21,455 bases of DNA from CAYJAD01 sp964368075 (GCA_964368075.1 CAYJAD010000042.1:1-21455), one strand, 5' to 3'; counted from the stretch's first letter, positions 7,811-16,262 are shown. The notes: generated by a model not told the origin, from the sequence alone. Made by a program: numbers and translations.

Positions 7811-7879
7811 AGAAATAAAAGAAAATACAAAGTTTGTGTTTTGCATAGAAGAAGATTTACATGGCATAGTTAAGGACAT
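7769..7879 (-). CDS. leader peptide with tandem Trp codons, upstream of dctP
   Basis: 36 codons from ATG at 7879 to TAA at 7769. The peptide starts MSLTMPCKSSS and ends in 'SWWFSTHSRGFFIL', with adjacent TGG TGG codons at residues 24-25. SD AAAAGG (7893-7888) lies 8 bases upstream, and the predicted transcription start is about 26 bases upstream. The peptide has no recognisable domain. Its value is probably as a ribosome-position sensor for charged tRNA-Trp. It is also Phe-rich (residues 17, 19, 21, 26, 33, 34), but only the WW pair lies at the position needed to free the antiterminator segment. The stop codon falls after the antiterminator segment, a slightly different layout from E. coli trpL. 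Confidence 0.78.
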   Translation of the reverse strand: MSLTMPCKSSSMQNTNFVFSFISWWFSTHSRGFFIL

Positions 7880-7911
7880 AGTTACAACCTTTTGTGAAAA
7901 TGTATGGACTT

Positions 7912-7940
7912 ATATAAAGCTGAATACTGTATACAGTCAA
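7912..7940 (-). promoter_or_regulatory. promoter of the leader peptide-dctPQM operon
   Basis: On the minus strand -35 TTGACT (7940-7935) and -10 TTATAT (7917-7912) are 17 bases apart. The start is predicted near 7905. It lies just downstream of the terminator that ends the TIR gene transcript, so the operon is independently expressed. It creates a leader of about 215 bases carrying the Trp leader ORF and attenuator. Confidence 0.7.
7926..7937. promoter_or_regulatory. palindromic operator candidate overlapping the -35 of the TRAP operon promoter
   Basis: ACTGTATACAGT is a perfect 12-base palindrome that overlaps three bases of the -35 and fills half the spacer, an ideal repressor site. The TGTATACA core resembles sites of GntR/FCD-type regulators that often control TRAP operons. 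It is too short for LexA (CTGT-N8-ACAG). No regulator gene lies in the window. Confidence 0.45.
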
Positions 7941-7950
7941 GTCTTTTTTA

Positions 7951-7974
7951 AAAAAATTTCACTAAATGAAATTT
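7951..7974 (-). terminator. terminator after the TIR/NB-ARC gene
   Basis: On the minus strand AAATTTCA (7974-7967) pairs with TGAAATTT (7961-7954) around a 5-base loop, followed by further T residues (7953-7950). It is AT-rich, but perfect and correctly placed between the TIR gene and the next promoter. The intervening 7975-8060 holds nothing else I can support. Confidence 0.6.
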
Positions 7975-8060
7975 ATTTTTTATCTTAAGACTCCAGCGCA
8001 ATTCACAGTACAGAAATTTTTTGGAGCTTTGACGTATGTCATCTTATAAGAAAGAAGGGA

Positions 8061-11000
8061 TTAATTTTTTTCTACAGGGAGAATTTTTTGTGAAATTTGT
8101 AAAAGGTCTGCTTCCAAAGCTTTTCTTTGTGGAGAATCTTCAGCTTTCATGGAAATAACAGATTTTAATGCATCTACAGTATGTTGCAAAGCCTCTTGGG
8201 TGAGACTATGATTTTGCATAGTTGTATGGGCTTTGGCACACTTATCATAGGCCACAGCAAGCCCATAAAAGAAGCTTGCTTTACCAGAAAATTTAGAGCA
8301 AAGCTCATGGCGTATTTCCACAGCATTTTGATAGTATTCTAAAGCTTTTTCGGGCATATCTTGAGCAAGATATACGTCGCCCATATTTAAGAGTGATAAA
8401 GAATAATCGTAAATGATAAGAGGATTTTCTTCATCTTTCTCTAGCATTTCTTTACGCAAAGTAAGCGCTTTGGCAAAAAAAACTGTTGCATCTTGAATTT
8501 TTTTATCTTTCAAGAAAATACGGCCGGTATTATTATAAGAAATACTCAAATCTCTTTGAAATGTAGTATTCTTCTTGTCTTTTTCATGCAATTTTTCTCT
8601 AATTTCTAAAGCCTTAGCAAAAAAATCTTGAGCTGTAGTAAAAGAGGAAGATGCGCTTGATTCCACCCCTTGCAAACCTGCATAAATTTCACCAACAAAA
8701 TCGCAAGAATTAGCATAATCTCGTAAAAAACGCTCATTATTTGCATGCTCTTGGCATAATTTTTCTCTGTAGTGCAGAGAAGAAAGGTAATATTCTAATG
8801 CTTGTTCACTATTTTTATGTAATTGCTCTTGTGTGCGTGCTAAATGATCTAAAGTGTAGCAACGATCAATTTCCCAGCGAACAGAATCGCCAATGTTGTT
8901 TTCTAAGGCATCATTTAGTATTTGTAATGACTTAGTGTGCAGAGCCAAAGCTTGCTGGCTATTGCCCTGAGAACGCTCGGCTTCGCCTGCAAAATCAAGG
9001 CAAGCAACTTTTTGATGTATAACCGAAGGTTTATGGCAATATGTAGAAATGTCTAAAAGCTCTAAAGCGCGATTATAATCATGTAAAGCTTTATCTACAA
9101 AGCCTTGCGCCAAAAAACTTTGACCTCGGCTGGATAATAGAGCAGCGCTAAGAAGATGCACATGGGGATTTTCTGGCAAAGTGTGCAAAAAATTTAAAAT
9201 ATTTGTAGCTAGTTGAATACATTCAGCGTCTCGCCCCGTACCTCGTAATATTTTTCCCGTAAGAACTTCTGGTAAACAAATAAGATGTCTTCTATATTGA
9301 TCTTGCGAAAACCATAGAGACAAAGTAGGCAAGAGCAAATGAAAAAAATGTAAAGGCCATGAAGATGTGCCTAAAATATATTCATCGGCTTTTTCTAGGG
9401 CTACATCATGCAGAATTTCATAGTAGCTTTGTGTTTTCTCTTTTTGTGTAAGATAGTTACGAATTACTTCTCGTACCAAGCGATGCATATGAAAAATATT
9501 TTTATTATCTTGTGCTTGCCAAAGACAAAGACCGCTAAATTTTCGTACCATAGCGCCCCAAGGATCTTTTAAGCCCTTTTTTCGCATGCTTTTGGGGAAT
9601 AATATTTGTAAAGATTCGCAAATCCAAGAACCAATGACACCTTCCGGCGCCAAAAGTGCTATTAATTGCAAAGCAGTTTTTTCTTCTTCATTACATTTTT
9701 CTAATGTAGGTAAAATAAGTTTGGCAATGCCAGAAAAAGCTTTATAGTCAATATTAATGGCAGCTTCACTTGTTTGTTCAAGTACGGCCAGCATTCCTTC
9801 ATCCATAAGCTCGTCGGCAAAGTCTGCGTAGGTTACATCACTATTTTCGCGTAAAAAAGCGCCAGCCAATTGTAGCGATAGGGCATGGCCGCCCAAAAAC
9901 TGAATAATATTTATAACAGCTTGTTTTTCTTCATTACGGAATGGTCGCAGTAAGCTCAACAAATATAAAGAGTCTAAAGGAAAAAGATTTCCAAGACTAA
10001 TGGGTACTGCAGTATGGCCCAAATTGTGGCAATCACAACGCGTGGTGGCAAGCACATGCACTTTATCATCTGCTCTAATTACTGAAGAAAGAGCCCCTTC
10101 TGCGAGCAATTCTCTACTATCTATGTAATCAAGAATAACAAGGCAGCGTCCGTGCGGTCTATTTTGTAGCCATTGCCAAACTTGTGGCAACATGGAAGCT
10201 TGCGAAGCTGAAAGCTGTAAACCTTGTTCTTCAGCCAAACGATAAAAACAATCTTCAAGACTTTGCAAGCCTTCACAGTGAACCAAAAAACGCCCGCCAG
10301 GATAGTCATAAGCAAAAGCATGTCCATAAGCTATGGCTAGGGCTGTTTTACCTTCGCCGCCAATGCCATGGATAACAGGAACCAAACCTTTTTGTGGCTG
10401 GGCAAAGCAAGACCGAATGGATTTTAGCTCTTGAATGCGTCCGGAAAAGTAAGGATTTGCCCGAACAAAATTACTAGAACCTTGTTCAGCATTTATGGCC
10501 AATTGAATTTTTTTATGTACTGTTTTAACAAACTCTCGAATTAATGAAAGATTATCATTCTTAAAAGTATCTTTCCAATGAAAAAAGTTTACTAATTGAC
10601 GCGAGAAAAGATCAGAAAGACAGGCGTCTTTTTCCATTTTTGTTTCAAGATCCAAAATACTGGCATGAGAAGACGTGTTTTTTGAAAAAACCTCCAAGTG
10701 GCGAGTATGTGAAGCAATACGTTCTTCTACATTGTCAATGGGGGTGTAATACAGGGGAAAAAGCATATTACTTAGCCAACCACGACTGCGTTCTACCTCA
10801 CACCATATGCGCCACTCTTTACGACACCAGTACGATTGAATATAGTTTTCTGATAAAAGCGCTACCATGACACGAGAATTCTTTAAGCTAATATGAATTC
10901 TCGTGTTCCAATCTTCACCAGCTTCAATACCAATGGTATCAAAAAAGATACGCAAAGGTTGCGCAGGAAAAGCGGCATTATATTCTTCTTTTAAGCAATG

Positions 11001-11084
11001 GACAAAATGGTCAATGCTACCATCGGCATTATCTGCTCTGGCATAGCTTATGAAGATATCAAAACTATCGTCTTGAGAGGTCAT
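8061..11084 (-). CDS. TIR / NB-ARC (STAND) / TPR protein, bacterial NLR-type
   Basis: 1007 residues, no signal peptide, cytoplasmic. The TIR domain (about 8-135) has 'FDIFISYARAD', 'FFDTIGIEAGEDW' and SYWCRKEW, where E90 occupies the catalytic Glu position of NAD+-cleaving TIRs. The NB-ARC ATPase (about 212-540) has Walker A GIGGEGKT (240-247), a Walker B-like VILD ending at D319, TTR sensor (347-349), GGHALSLQLAG (from 398, the GLPL-like motif) and an HMH (532-534) near the MHD position. About 400 residues of TPRs follow, with 'FFAKALEIREKLHE' type repeats. The known model for such proteins is that TPRs sense a ligand, the ATPase oligomerises and TIR cleaves NAD+. The trigger here is unknown. 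It starts 9 bases after the DUF4384-like gene with only a weak AGAG SD, suggesting translational coupling. Confidence 0.93.
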   Translation of the reverse strand: MTSQDDSFDIFISYARADNADGSIDHFVHCLKEEYNAAFPAQPLRIFFDTIGIEAGEDWNTRIHISLKNSRVMVALLSENYIQSYWCRKEWRIWCEVERSRGWLSNMLFPLYYTPIDNVEERIASHTRHLEVFSKNTSSHASILDLETKMEKDACLSDLFSRQLVNFFHWKDTFKNDNLSLIREFVKTVHKKIQLAINAEQGSSNFVRANPYFSGRIQELKSIRSCFAQPQKGLVPVIHGIGGEGKTALAIAYGHAFAYDYPGGRFLVHCEGLQSLEDCFYRLAEEQGLQLSASQASMLPQVWQWLQNRPHGRCLVILDYIDSRELLAEGALSSVIRADDKVHVLATTRCDCHNLGHTAVPISLGNLFPLDSLYLLSLLRPFRNEEKQAVINIIQFLGGHALSLQLAGAFLRENSDVTYADFADELMDEGMLAVLEQTSEAAINIDYKAFSGIAKLILPTLEKCNEEEKTALQLIALLAPEGVIGSWICESLQILFPKSMRKKGLKDPWGAMVRKFSGLCLWQAQDNKNIFHMHRLVREVIRNYLTQKEKTQSYYEILHDVALEKADEYILGTSSWPLHFFHLLLPTLSLWFSQDQYRRHLICLPEVLTGKILRGTGRDAECIQLATNILNFLHTLPENPHVHLLSAALLSSRGQSFLAQGFVDKALHDYNRALELLDISTYCHKPSVIHQKVACLDFAGEAERSQGNSQQALALHTKSLQILNDALENNIGDSVRWEIDRCYTLDHLARTQEQLHKNSEQALEYYLSSLHYREKLCQEHANNERFLRDYANSCDFVGEIYAGLQGVESSASSSFTTAQDFFAKALEIREKLHEKDKKNTTFQRDLSISYNNTGRIFLKDKKIQDATVFFAKALTLRKEMLEKDEENPLIIYDYSLSLLNMGDVYLAQDMPEKALEYYQNAVEIRHELCSKFSGKASFFYGLAVAYDKCAKAHTTMQNHSLTQEALQHTVDALKSVISMKAEDSPQRKALEADLLQISQKILPVEKN

Positions 11085-11093
11085 GAATGGCTC

Positions 11094-12047
11094 TTATTTT
11101 TTGACAAATTTGATTTCCCAGCTTGTCCAAACGTCATTTTTGGGGCTTTGCAAAGCCTGCATGAAGTTTGTGGTTGGATTATGAAAATCTTCTTGTTGCC
11201 ATGATGAAAAAGATAGAGGAACACGAGAAATAATGAGGCGAACACTTTCTACTTTGGCACTAAGCTCTAAATATACATCCTGCACATTATGCTTTTTACC
11301 GGCAATAAGAGTGTTTTGCATATTTCGTTGCTCTTGTGGAGCTAAAATAGGAAGAATTTGTCCCGCATCTGTTATGTTTAATAAATAAGCATAGACAGTT
11401 TTTTGTGAAGTGTTTTCAAAAGAAAAGCCAAGCAAGACTTTTTCTTCATAAGGAACAGAGGAGTTCTTCCCGGTGTTGGTAAGGGTGCGGGCAGGTTTCC
11501 AAAAAGTATTTTGTACCTGCAAAGCTTGGGCGTCATTGGCTTGAGCAGGGCTAAAAACGTGTACGTTCCATGTAATACCAGAAAAGGCTGTAGTATTTTG
11601 TAGATTTTGCACACCCATAAACTGCGCAAAACCTAATATGCTTTGGCGTAAAGCCTGAACATCCTTGGGTAACGAATAGGATTTATTGATTAAGGGATAG
11701 GTAGGGCTTGAAATCTGTACTTCTGTGTTGTTTCCATTTTTCTGTAGGTGTAGACCTAAAAGGGCGGCCTCCGCGGTGGAAACAGTCTTTGTGATACCTT
11801 GAAGAGAGGTTTGCAAAGCTTGTTGTGCCTCTGTAATGCTTAAAGGAGCTGCAACTTGAAGGTGTACCGTTAAAGCAGGCAAACTTAAAGATTGCTGATT
11901 GCCGCGAAAGGTAATGGCACTTTCAGACTCGCTTAAAGCCAAGGCAGATGTGGTGAGAAATACATAAAAAAAGATAAGACTGCTGAAGGTACAAAAAGCA
12001 AAGAGCCAAGGTTGTTGTGCTACTTTACTGCGAAAAGAGTATGGCAT
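11094..12047 (-). CDS. exported DUF4384-like protein
   Basis: 317 residues. The N terminus has a hydrophobic segment (about 15-36) ending in TTSALA, read as a signal peptide or membrane anchor. The middle part is not recognised. Residues about 205-280 ('VLLGFSFENTSQKTVYAYLL' followed by 'NITDAGQILPILAPQEQ', 'NTLIAG' and 'VESVRLIISRVPL') follow the DUF4384 pattern: a beta-sandwich with 'v-y-yllni--dG-i--L-P', an added-polar stretch and 's--pl'. DUF4384 is known mainly as a companion domain of caspase-like/CHAT and kinase proteins, which matches the upstream gene. SD AAAGGATAAAATT precedes the ATG. The function is unknown. The DUF assignment is by pattern only. Confidence 0.7.
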   Translation of the reverse strand: MPYSFRSKVAQQPWLFAFCTFSSLIFFYVFLTTSALALSESESAITFRGNQQSLSLPALTVHLQVAAPLSITEAQQALQTSLQGITKTVSTAEAALLGLHLQKNGNNTEVQISSPTYPLINKSYSLPKDVQALRQSILGFAQFMGVQNLQNTTAFSGITWNVHVFSPAQANDAQALQVQNTFWKPARTLTNTGKNSSVPYEEKVLLGFSFENTSQKTVYAYLLNITDAGQILPILAPQEQRNMQNTLIAGKKHNVQDVYLELSAKVESVRLIISRVPLSFSSWQQEDFHNPTTNFMQALQSPKNDVWTSWEIKFVKK

Positions 12048-12206
12048 AATTTTATCCTTTATGTGCTAAATTACAGGTCTTATATAAACAAGAAACACTG
12101 AATTGTTGTGTTAATGAACAAAATGCGTATTCGCAAAGTACCACTCTTGACTTGCTGTGTAAACTATCTGTGAAGGTGTTTTTTTTATCTATTTTTTAAG
12201 TATGTT

Positions 12207-12234
12207 ACTATATTTTTATAGGATAGGGCGGCAA
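12207..12234 (-). promoter_or_regulatory. possible internal promoter before the DUF4384-TIR pair
   Basis: Minus-strand -35 TTGCCG (12234-12229) and -10 TATAGT (12212-12207) are 16 bases apart. They lie in the 205-base gap between the CHAT gene and the DUF4384-like gene. No terminator was seen in this gap, so read-through from the CHAT gene is equally possible. Confidence 0.35.
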
Positions 12235-12252
12235 GAGTATAAAATTTCAGTG

Positions 12253-15200
12253 TTATCTCCAATTTCCCATAAGAATGAAAGGAGCCCAAAAGTAGGGGTG
12301 ACTCCATGAAAGTTTTTGGGAGTTTGCCGAAATATTTTTTGAAGGCGTTATGGTTAAAAGACGCCCACGAGTGCTACTTTGCTTATGCAGTTTGTTTGCT
12401 TTTTGCAAAAAAAGCCTTTGTGTGTTGGCAAGGGCCGCGGCTTTACTGTGTCCTTTGAGCCCCAATTGAGAATAAAATTCTTGCATAAAAGTGGCTGTGG
12501 AGGCATCGGCTACAGGCCAAAGGGTGGCAAGCACAGCGCCGGCACCACGTTTTTGTGCCAAGGCGCCAAAGCTTTCAATTTCTCGCCCATCGCCTTTTTG
12601 CAAACCGGAGGCCGTGTCACAAGCAGAAAGCGTAAGTAAGTCCACATGAGTAAAAGAAAAGGGGCTTTTAGAGGCAAACATGGTACCCATGCTAAGCTTT
12701 TTTCCATCTCCTAACAGAAGAAAGGAATTTTTTTGTTCATTGGCGTCAAATTGAAAATGGCTGGCCACATGAATAAGCGGAGTTTTTTGTTGTAAAGTTT
12801 TTTGTAGGGCTTGTTGAGTAAACTCTGCATCAATATATTTTGTTCCCTGTAAAATTCCCATATTGCCATGTTTTACAATTCCATTAATTTCGTGCTTTAC
12901 AGCAGGAAGAGCGCTAAAGCCTTGAAAAGATTTAGTAATACCCATGGCAGCAATATGTTTTTTCTTCGAATTTTGCTTTAAAAGAGCTTCTCTGGCAGCA
13001 TCGGTGAACATAACTATATTGTATTTTTCAATAAGCCATTGATTATTGTTATAAAGAGTGCTCATAGGGACATAACGCAAGGCACCATCTAGAGAAAAAG
13101 CCAAGGTTTGTGGCTGTAAAGAGTGCAGAGTTTCTTCTAAAGGGCTGATAAGTATTTTATACAGCTTTTCGGCTACTGGTTTGGGGTCTTGGTATGGGCT
13201 GCTTAATCTTGCACGCAATTGTGTTACTATATGGTGTATGTCTTGGGACGCAATAGGAACATAACGCATAAGAAATTTCTTTGATGACGTTAAGAATATG
13301 TACAGACCGTGGCTAGTGTTTACTGTATGAATAAAAACACTTTTTGGGGTGATTTTGAGTATGCTTTGCAATAAACGTACGTTTTTCGAGCCAAAAGCGT
13401 ATTTTTTTGTAAATTTATCTTGAGTTAAACGTGCTTGTATTGATTTAAAAAAAATGAGCAGTTCGTCGCGCAAAACTTTTTCTTGCGCATACAGCATCTC
13501 TAAAGTGTTTTGTTCTTGAGTAGTGAGGTAATCTTTACGTCGATGAAGATGAATGAGTTGATCACCCAGTGTTTTAAATTGCTTAGCAAAGTGTAAAAAT
13601 TCTTCATATATAGCGGCTTCGCTAGGAGTAAAAAATTGCTGAATATTATCTTCTTTAGCAATTTTTTGATAGCCACTGTCATCCAATTCAGATTCTTTGA
13701 GTAAATTTAATACCGTAAAAGCCTCTTGTTGACGTTTTGCTTGCGCTAAAAGGTGTATGGCTTCATGATAGATAAAAAGCTGACTGTTTAAATAGGTTTG
13801 CTGATACTCTCTTTCAAGACCTACATTGCGTTGGCGTTGCGCTCTTGAAGCAAGAATACTCATTTTGCTATAGTATATGGCTGTTTCTTGATGGCCTAAA
13901 GCCAAAGAAATATTTTTTAGATTATCAAAAAAAGTTTGGAATATGGTGTCGCTAGGCACTCTCTGCATAAGGCTGCGCACAATACCTATATTTGTATATT
14001 GGAAAGCACGCTCCCGCTCTTTCTCCATAGTGGACATAATTTGCGTAACATCTCGCAACAGCTCTAAAAAAGTAAGGTGATATTTGCCATTGTTTTTATT
14101 TTCTTCAAATAAAGCTTTAAAATAAAAACGTATGCTTTCTTCTTTTTTTCCTTTTTGTGCAAAAATGTGCGCGTACATTTTGTATAAATAAATATAAAAT
14201 TGTCTTTTAAGTATATGATCTGTACTTACGGTATTGAGAATGTTGTTTAAAAGGGCAAGAGCTGTATCTGTATCTCCATTTTTATTGTAGGTAGAAGAAA
14301 GCAGAATTTGCGCCATAAGGACAAGTTTATGTTTGCTACCAAAATATTGCTGCCCCAAGGGGATATTCTTCTGCAAAAGGGAAATGGCTGATCCATAATC
14401 TTTTACTTGATTATAGGCTGCTGCTAAGTTGATACCTTGAGCAAAGGTATCAATATTTTTCATTCCGTGAGTGCTTTGCAATTGCTCATATATGGCTTTA
14501 GATTCTGCTACGGTATTTTTGTGATAACCTTGGTCACTGCGTATAAGCTGTAAACTATAACGAATGGTTAAAGTATCTGTGTGGTTATCGCCAAAGAGTT
14601 GTGAAAATTTAGGGAGGATTTCTTCGAGCAATTTTTCTGCCGAGTCCAGCTCACCGGCATTTTCATATAAAGTAGCTAAGCTATGGGCTACACGTAAGCT
14701 TTCTACATCATCTTTTCCGAACAAATCTATATATTGTTTATATATATGCTCAAAACTAATAAGCGCGCGAGTTATTTCTCCAGAGTTTATTAGGGCAGTG
14801 GCATCATTTTTTTCTTTCAGTAATGCTGGAGGAACTTTTTTTTCTACAACAATTTTGCTAGCAGCGTTTTTTTCTAGATCGGCAATAATTTTTGCTGTGT
14901 TCAAAGTAGCTTTACTATCTTTTCCGAAAGCTTTTTCTTGCTTTTGCAATAGTTGTTTATAGATTCTTTGCGCAGAGGACAATTTTCCATGAATAAAAAA
15001 AGCATGCGCAATATCAGCATAGGCAGAGAGTACTAGAGGGGAATGCTCACCAAAAAGTGGTGCTTTTTTAAGAAGTATGCGCAAAAGGCCAGAAGCCTGA
15101 GGGAAGCTATGTTGTGCCATATATACAACAGCAAGGCTTTTTATACTAAGGAGAGTATCAAGGTGATCCTCGTCAAGTATCTTTTTTTGTTCTTCTACTA

Positions 15201-16200
15201 TGGCTGTAAGCTTTCTGGCTACTTCTTGAAGATTATCTTTGTTTTTGCTGTTAAAAGCTAAATCTCTTCGACTTTTAAGCATTTCTGGGTGATTTTCTGA
15301 AAAAAGAGATTTTTTTCTTTTCACAAGATTTTCATATTGCTTTATGGCCTTCTCTTGTTCCCCGGTATGAGTGTATACGGTGGCAAGGGCAGAAAAAAGT
15401 TCGAAAGTCAGCACGTGTTTTGTGCCCAAACTTGTGAAAGCTTTTTTCATGGTATCAGATAAAATGCCTAAGGCCTGGCTGTACTCGCCTAAAGCATCTA
15501 AAACCAAAGCTTGAAGCCATTGCCCTTGCAATGTTATCTCATGAGCATCTCCAAATAATTTGGGAGCCATGGTTATAACTCTATGCAATGGCTGCTGTAC
15601 TTTTTCAAAATCACCCAGAAGGTAATAGGCGTGTATTAAGCTCAATAGAGTGTAATAGGCATCTTTATGTTCTGTACCTAACAGGGAAATTTGTTGTCTA
15701 TATAAAGGAAGTAATATATCAAGGGCATCTTTAAACTTTGTGCGTGCAAAAAGAGTTTGAGCCAAAGCATATTGCGTTTTAAGACTTTCTTCGTGTTGTG
15801 CGCCTAAAGCTTCGCTGCTAAGTTGTAAAAGACTGCGTAAACTTTCTTCTGCTTCACCATAGTGACCTGTACCACACACGCTTTTTGCTCTGTTGCGTAA
15901 GGCTTTAAATCTTTCCGGGGCGGCAAAACCTAAATTTTGCGTTATAATTTCTGCTAATTGTGTATAAAGTTCCTGAGCTTTGGCATATTGCTGTTCTACA
16001 TAAGCTTTTCCAGCTTGTTGCTCTAATTTTTGAATTTTTGACGCGAAATCATCAAGGCTTTTAGTCGGGATTTTTGTTGAAATTTTTATATTTGGTATAC
16101 TGGAAGGAATGGGCGTAGAAGCTGCTAAGGCGCTAAAAAACAAGCCAGTGTAAAGAATACCTAGCAAGGATAGCAGGGGAACCAAAAATTTCTTATACAT
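12253..16200 (-). CDS. exported TPR-CHAT protease-like protein
   Basis: 1315 residues. The signal peptide runs from MYKKFLVPLLSLLGILY to about SALAA, so the protein is predicted to leave the cytoplasm. Residues about 45-700 are kinesin-light-chain-like TPRs ('GDAHEIT', 'GTKHVLTFELF', 'FGEHSPLVLSAYADIAHAFF'). The C-terminal CHAT domain (about 950-1315) keeps both catalytic residues of clan CD peptidases: H1148 in HVASHF and C1194 in LSACDTASG. It ends with the typical 'HPYFWAPFILMGNWR'. CHAT enzymes are caspase-like cysteine proteases; TPR-CHAT proteins are usually switched on by partner binding. There is no SD before the ATG, and the promoter at 16212-16240 would make the mRNA nearly leaderless. 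It is upstream of the DUF4384-like and TIR genes on the same strand. The substrate is unknown. Confidence 0.92.
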   Translation of the reverse strand: MYKKFLVPLLSLLGILYTGLFFSALAASTPIPSSIPNIKISTKIPTKSLDDFASKIQKLEQQAGKAYVEQQYAKAQELYTQLAEIITQNLGFAAPERFKALRNRAKSVCGTGHYGEAEESLRSLLQLSSEALGAQHEESLKTQYALAQTLFARTKFKDALDILLPLYRQQISLLGTEHKDAYYTLLSLIHAYYLLGDFEKVQQPLHRVITMAPKLFGDAHEITLQGQWLQALVLDALGEYSQALGILSDTMKKAFTSLGTKHVLTFELFSALATVYTHTGEQEKAIKQYENLVKRKKSLFSENHPEMLKSRRDLAFNSKNKDNLQEVARKLTAIVEEQKKILDEDHLDTLLSIKSLAVVYMAQHSFPQASGLLRILLKKAPLFGEHSPLVLSAYADIAHAFFIHGKLSSAQRIYKQLLQKQEKAFGKDSKATLNTAKIIADLEKNAASKIVVEKKVPPALLKEKNDATALINSGEITRALISFEHIYKQYIDLFGKDDVESLRVAHSLATLYENAGELDSAEKLLEEILPKFSQLFGDNHTDTLTIRYSLQLIRSDQGYHKNTVAESKAIYEQLQSTHGMKNIDTFAQGINLAAAYNQVKDYGSAISLLQKNIPLGQQYFGSKHKLVLMAQILLSSTYNKNGDTDTALALLNNILNTVSTDHILKRQFYIYLYKMYAHIFAQKGKKEESIRFYFKALFEENKNNGKYHLTFLELLRDVTQIMSTMEKERERAFQYTNIGIVRSLMQRVPSDTIFQTFFDNLKNISLALGHQETAIYYSKMSILASRAQRQRNVGLEREYQQTYLNSQLFIYHEAIHLLAQAKRQQEAFTVLNLLKESELDDSGYQKIAKEDNIQQFFTPSEAAIYEEFLHFAKQFKTLGDQLIHLHRRKDYLTTQEQNTLEMLYAQEKVLRDELLIFFKSIQARLTQDKFTKKYAFGSKNVRLLQSILKITPKSVFIHTVNTSHGLYIFLTSSKKFLMRYVPIASQDIHHIVTQLRARLSSPYQDPKPVAEKLYKILISPLEETLHSLQPQTLAFSLDGALRYVPMSTLYNNNQWLIEKYNIVMFTDAAREALLKQNSKKKHIAAMGITKSFQGFSALPAVKHEINGIVKHGNMGILQGTKYIDAEFTQQALQKTLQQKTPLIHVASHFQFDANEQKNSFLLLGDGKKLSMGTMFASKSPFSFTHVDLLTLSACDTASGLQKGDGREIESFGALAQKRGAGAVLATLWPVADASTATFMQEFYSQLGLKGHSKAAALANTQRLFLQKANKLHKQSSTRGRLLTITPSKNISANSQKLSWSHPYFWAPFILMGNWR

Positions 16201-16211
16201 ATATATTACGC

Positions 16212-16240
16212 AGTATCTTATGTGCTAGCACTTTAAACAA
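16212..16240 (-). promoter_or_regulatory. promoter of the CHAT gene, giving a nearly leaderless mRNA
   Basis: Minus-strand -35 TTGTTT (16240-16235) and -10 GATACT (16217-16212) are 17 bases apart. The start predicted near 16205 is only about 5 bases before the ATG at 16200, which fits the lack of any SD there. Confidence 0.5.
16222..16231. promoter_or_regulatory. palindrome in the CHAT promoter spacer, operator candidate
   Basis: GTGCTAGCAC is a perfect 10-base inverted repeat placed between the -35 and -10 of the CHAT promoter. Repressor binding here would block RNA polymerase. A chance palindrome of this length is not excluded. Confidence 0.35.
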
Positions 16241-16262
16241 TTGGTTATGTGTGTTAGAAAAT

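Noticed and set aside
7691..7911. Riboswitch or T-box in the dctP leader
   Set aside because: No conserved riboswitch core and no T-box sequence (TGGNACCGCG-type) is present. The structure is explained by a coding leader with competing stems.
7926..7937. LexA (SOS) box near the dctP promoter
   Set aside because: LexA sites of this type need CTGT-N8-ACAG. Here the two half-sites are only two bases apart.
14564..14962. A 132-codon plus-strand frame inside the CHAT gene, and similar frames opposite dctM (5127-5453)
   Set aside because: Both are antisense to well-supported coding sequence, with no SD and low-complexity composition typical of shadow frames.
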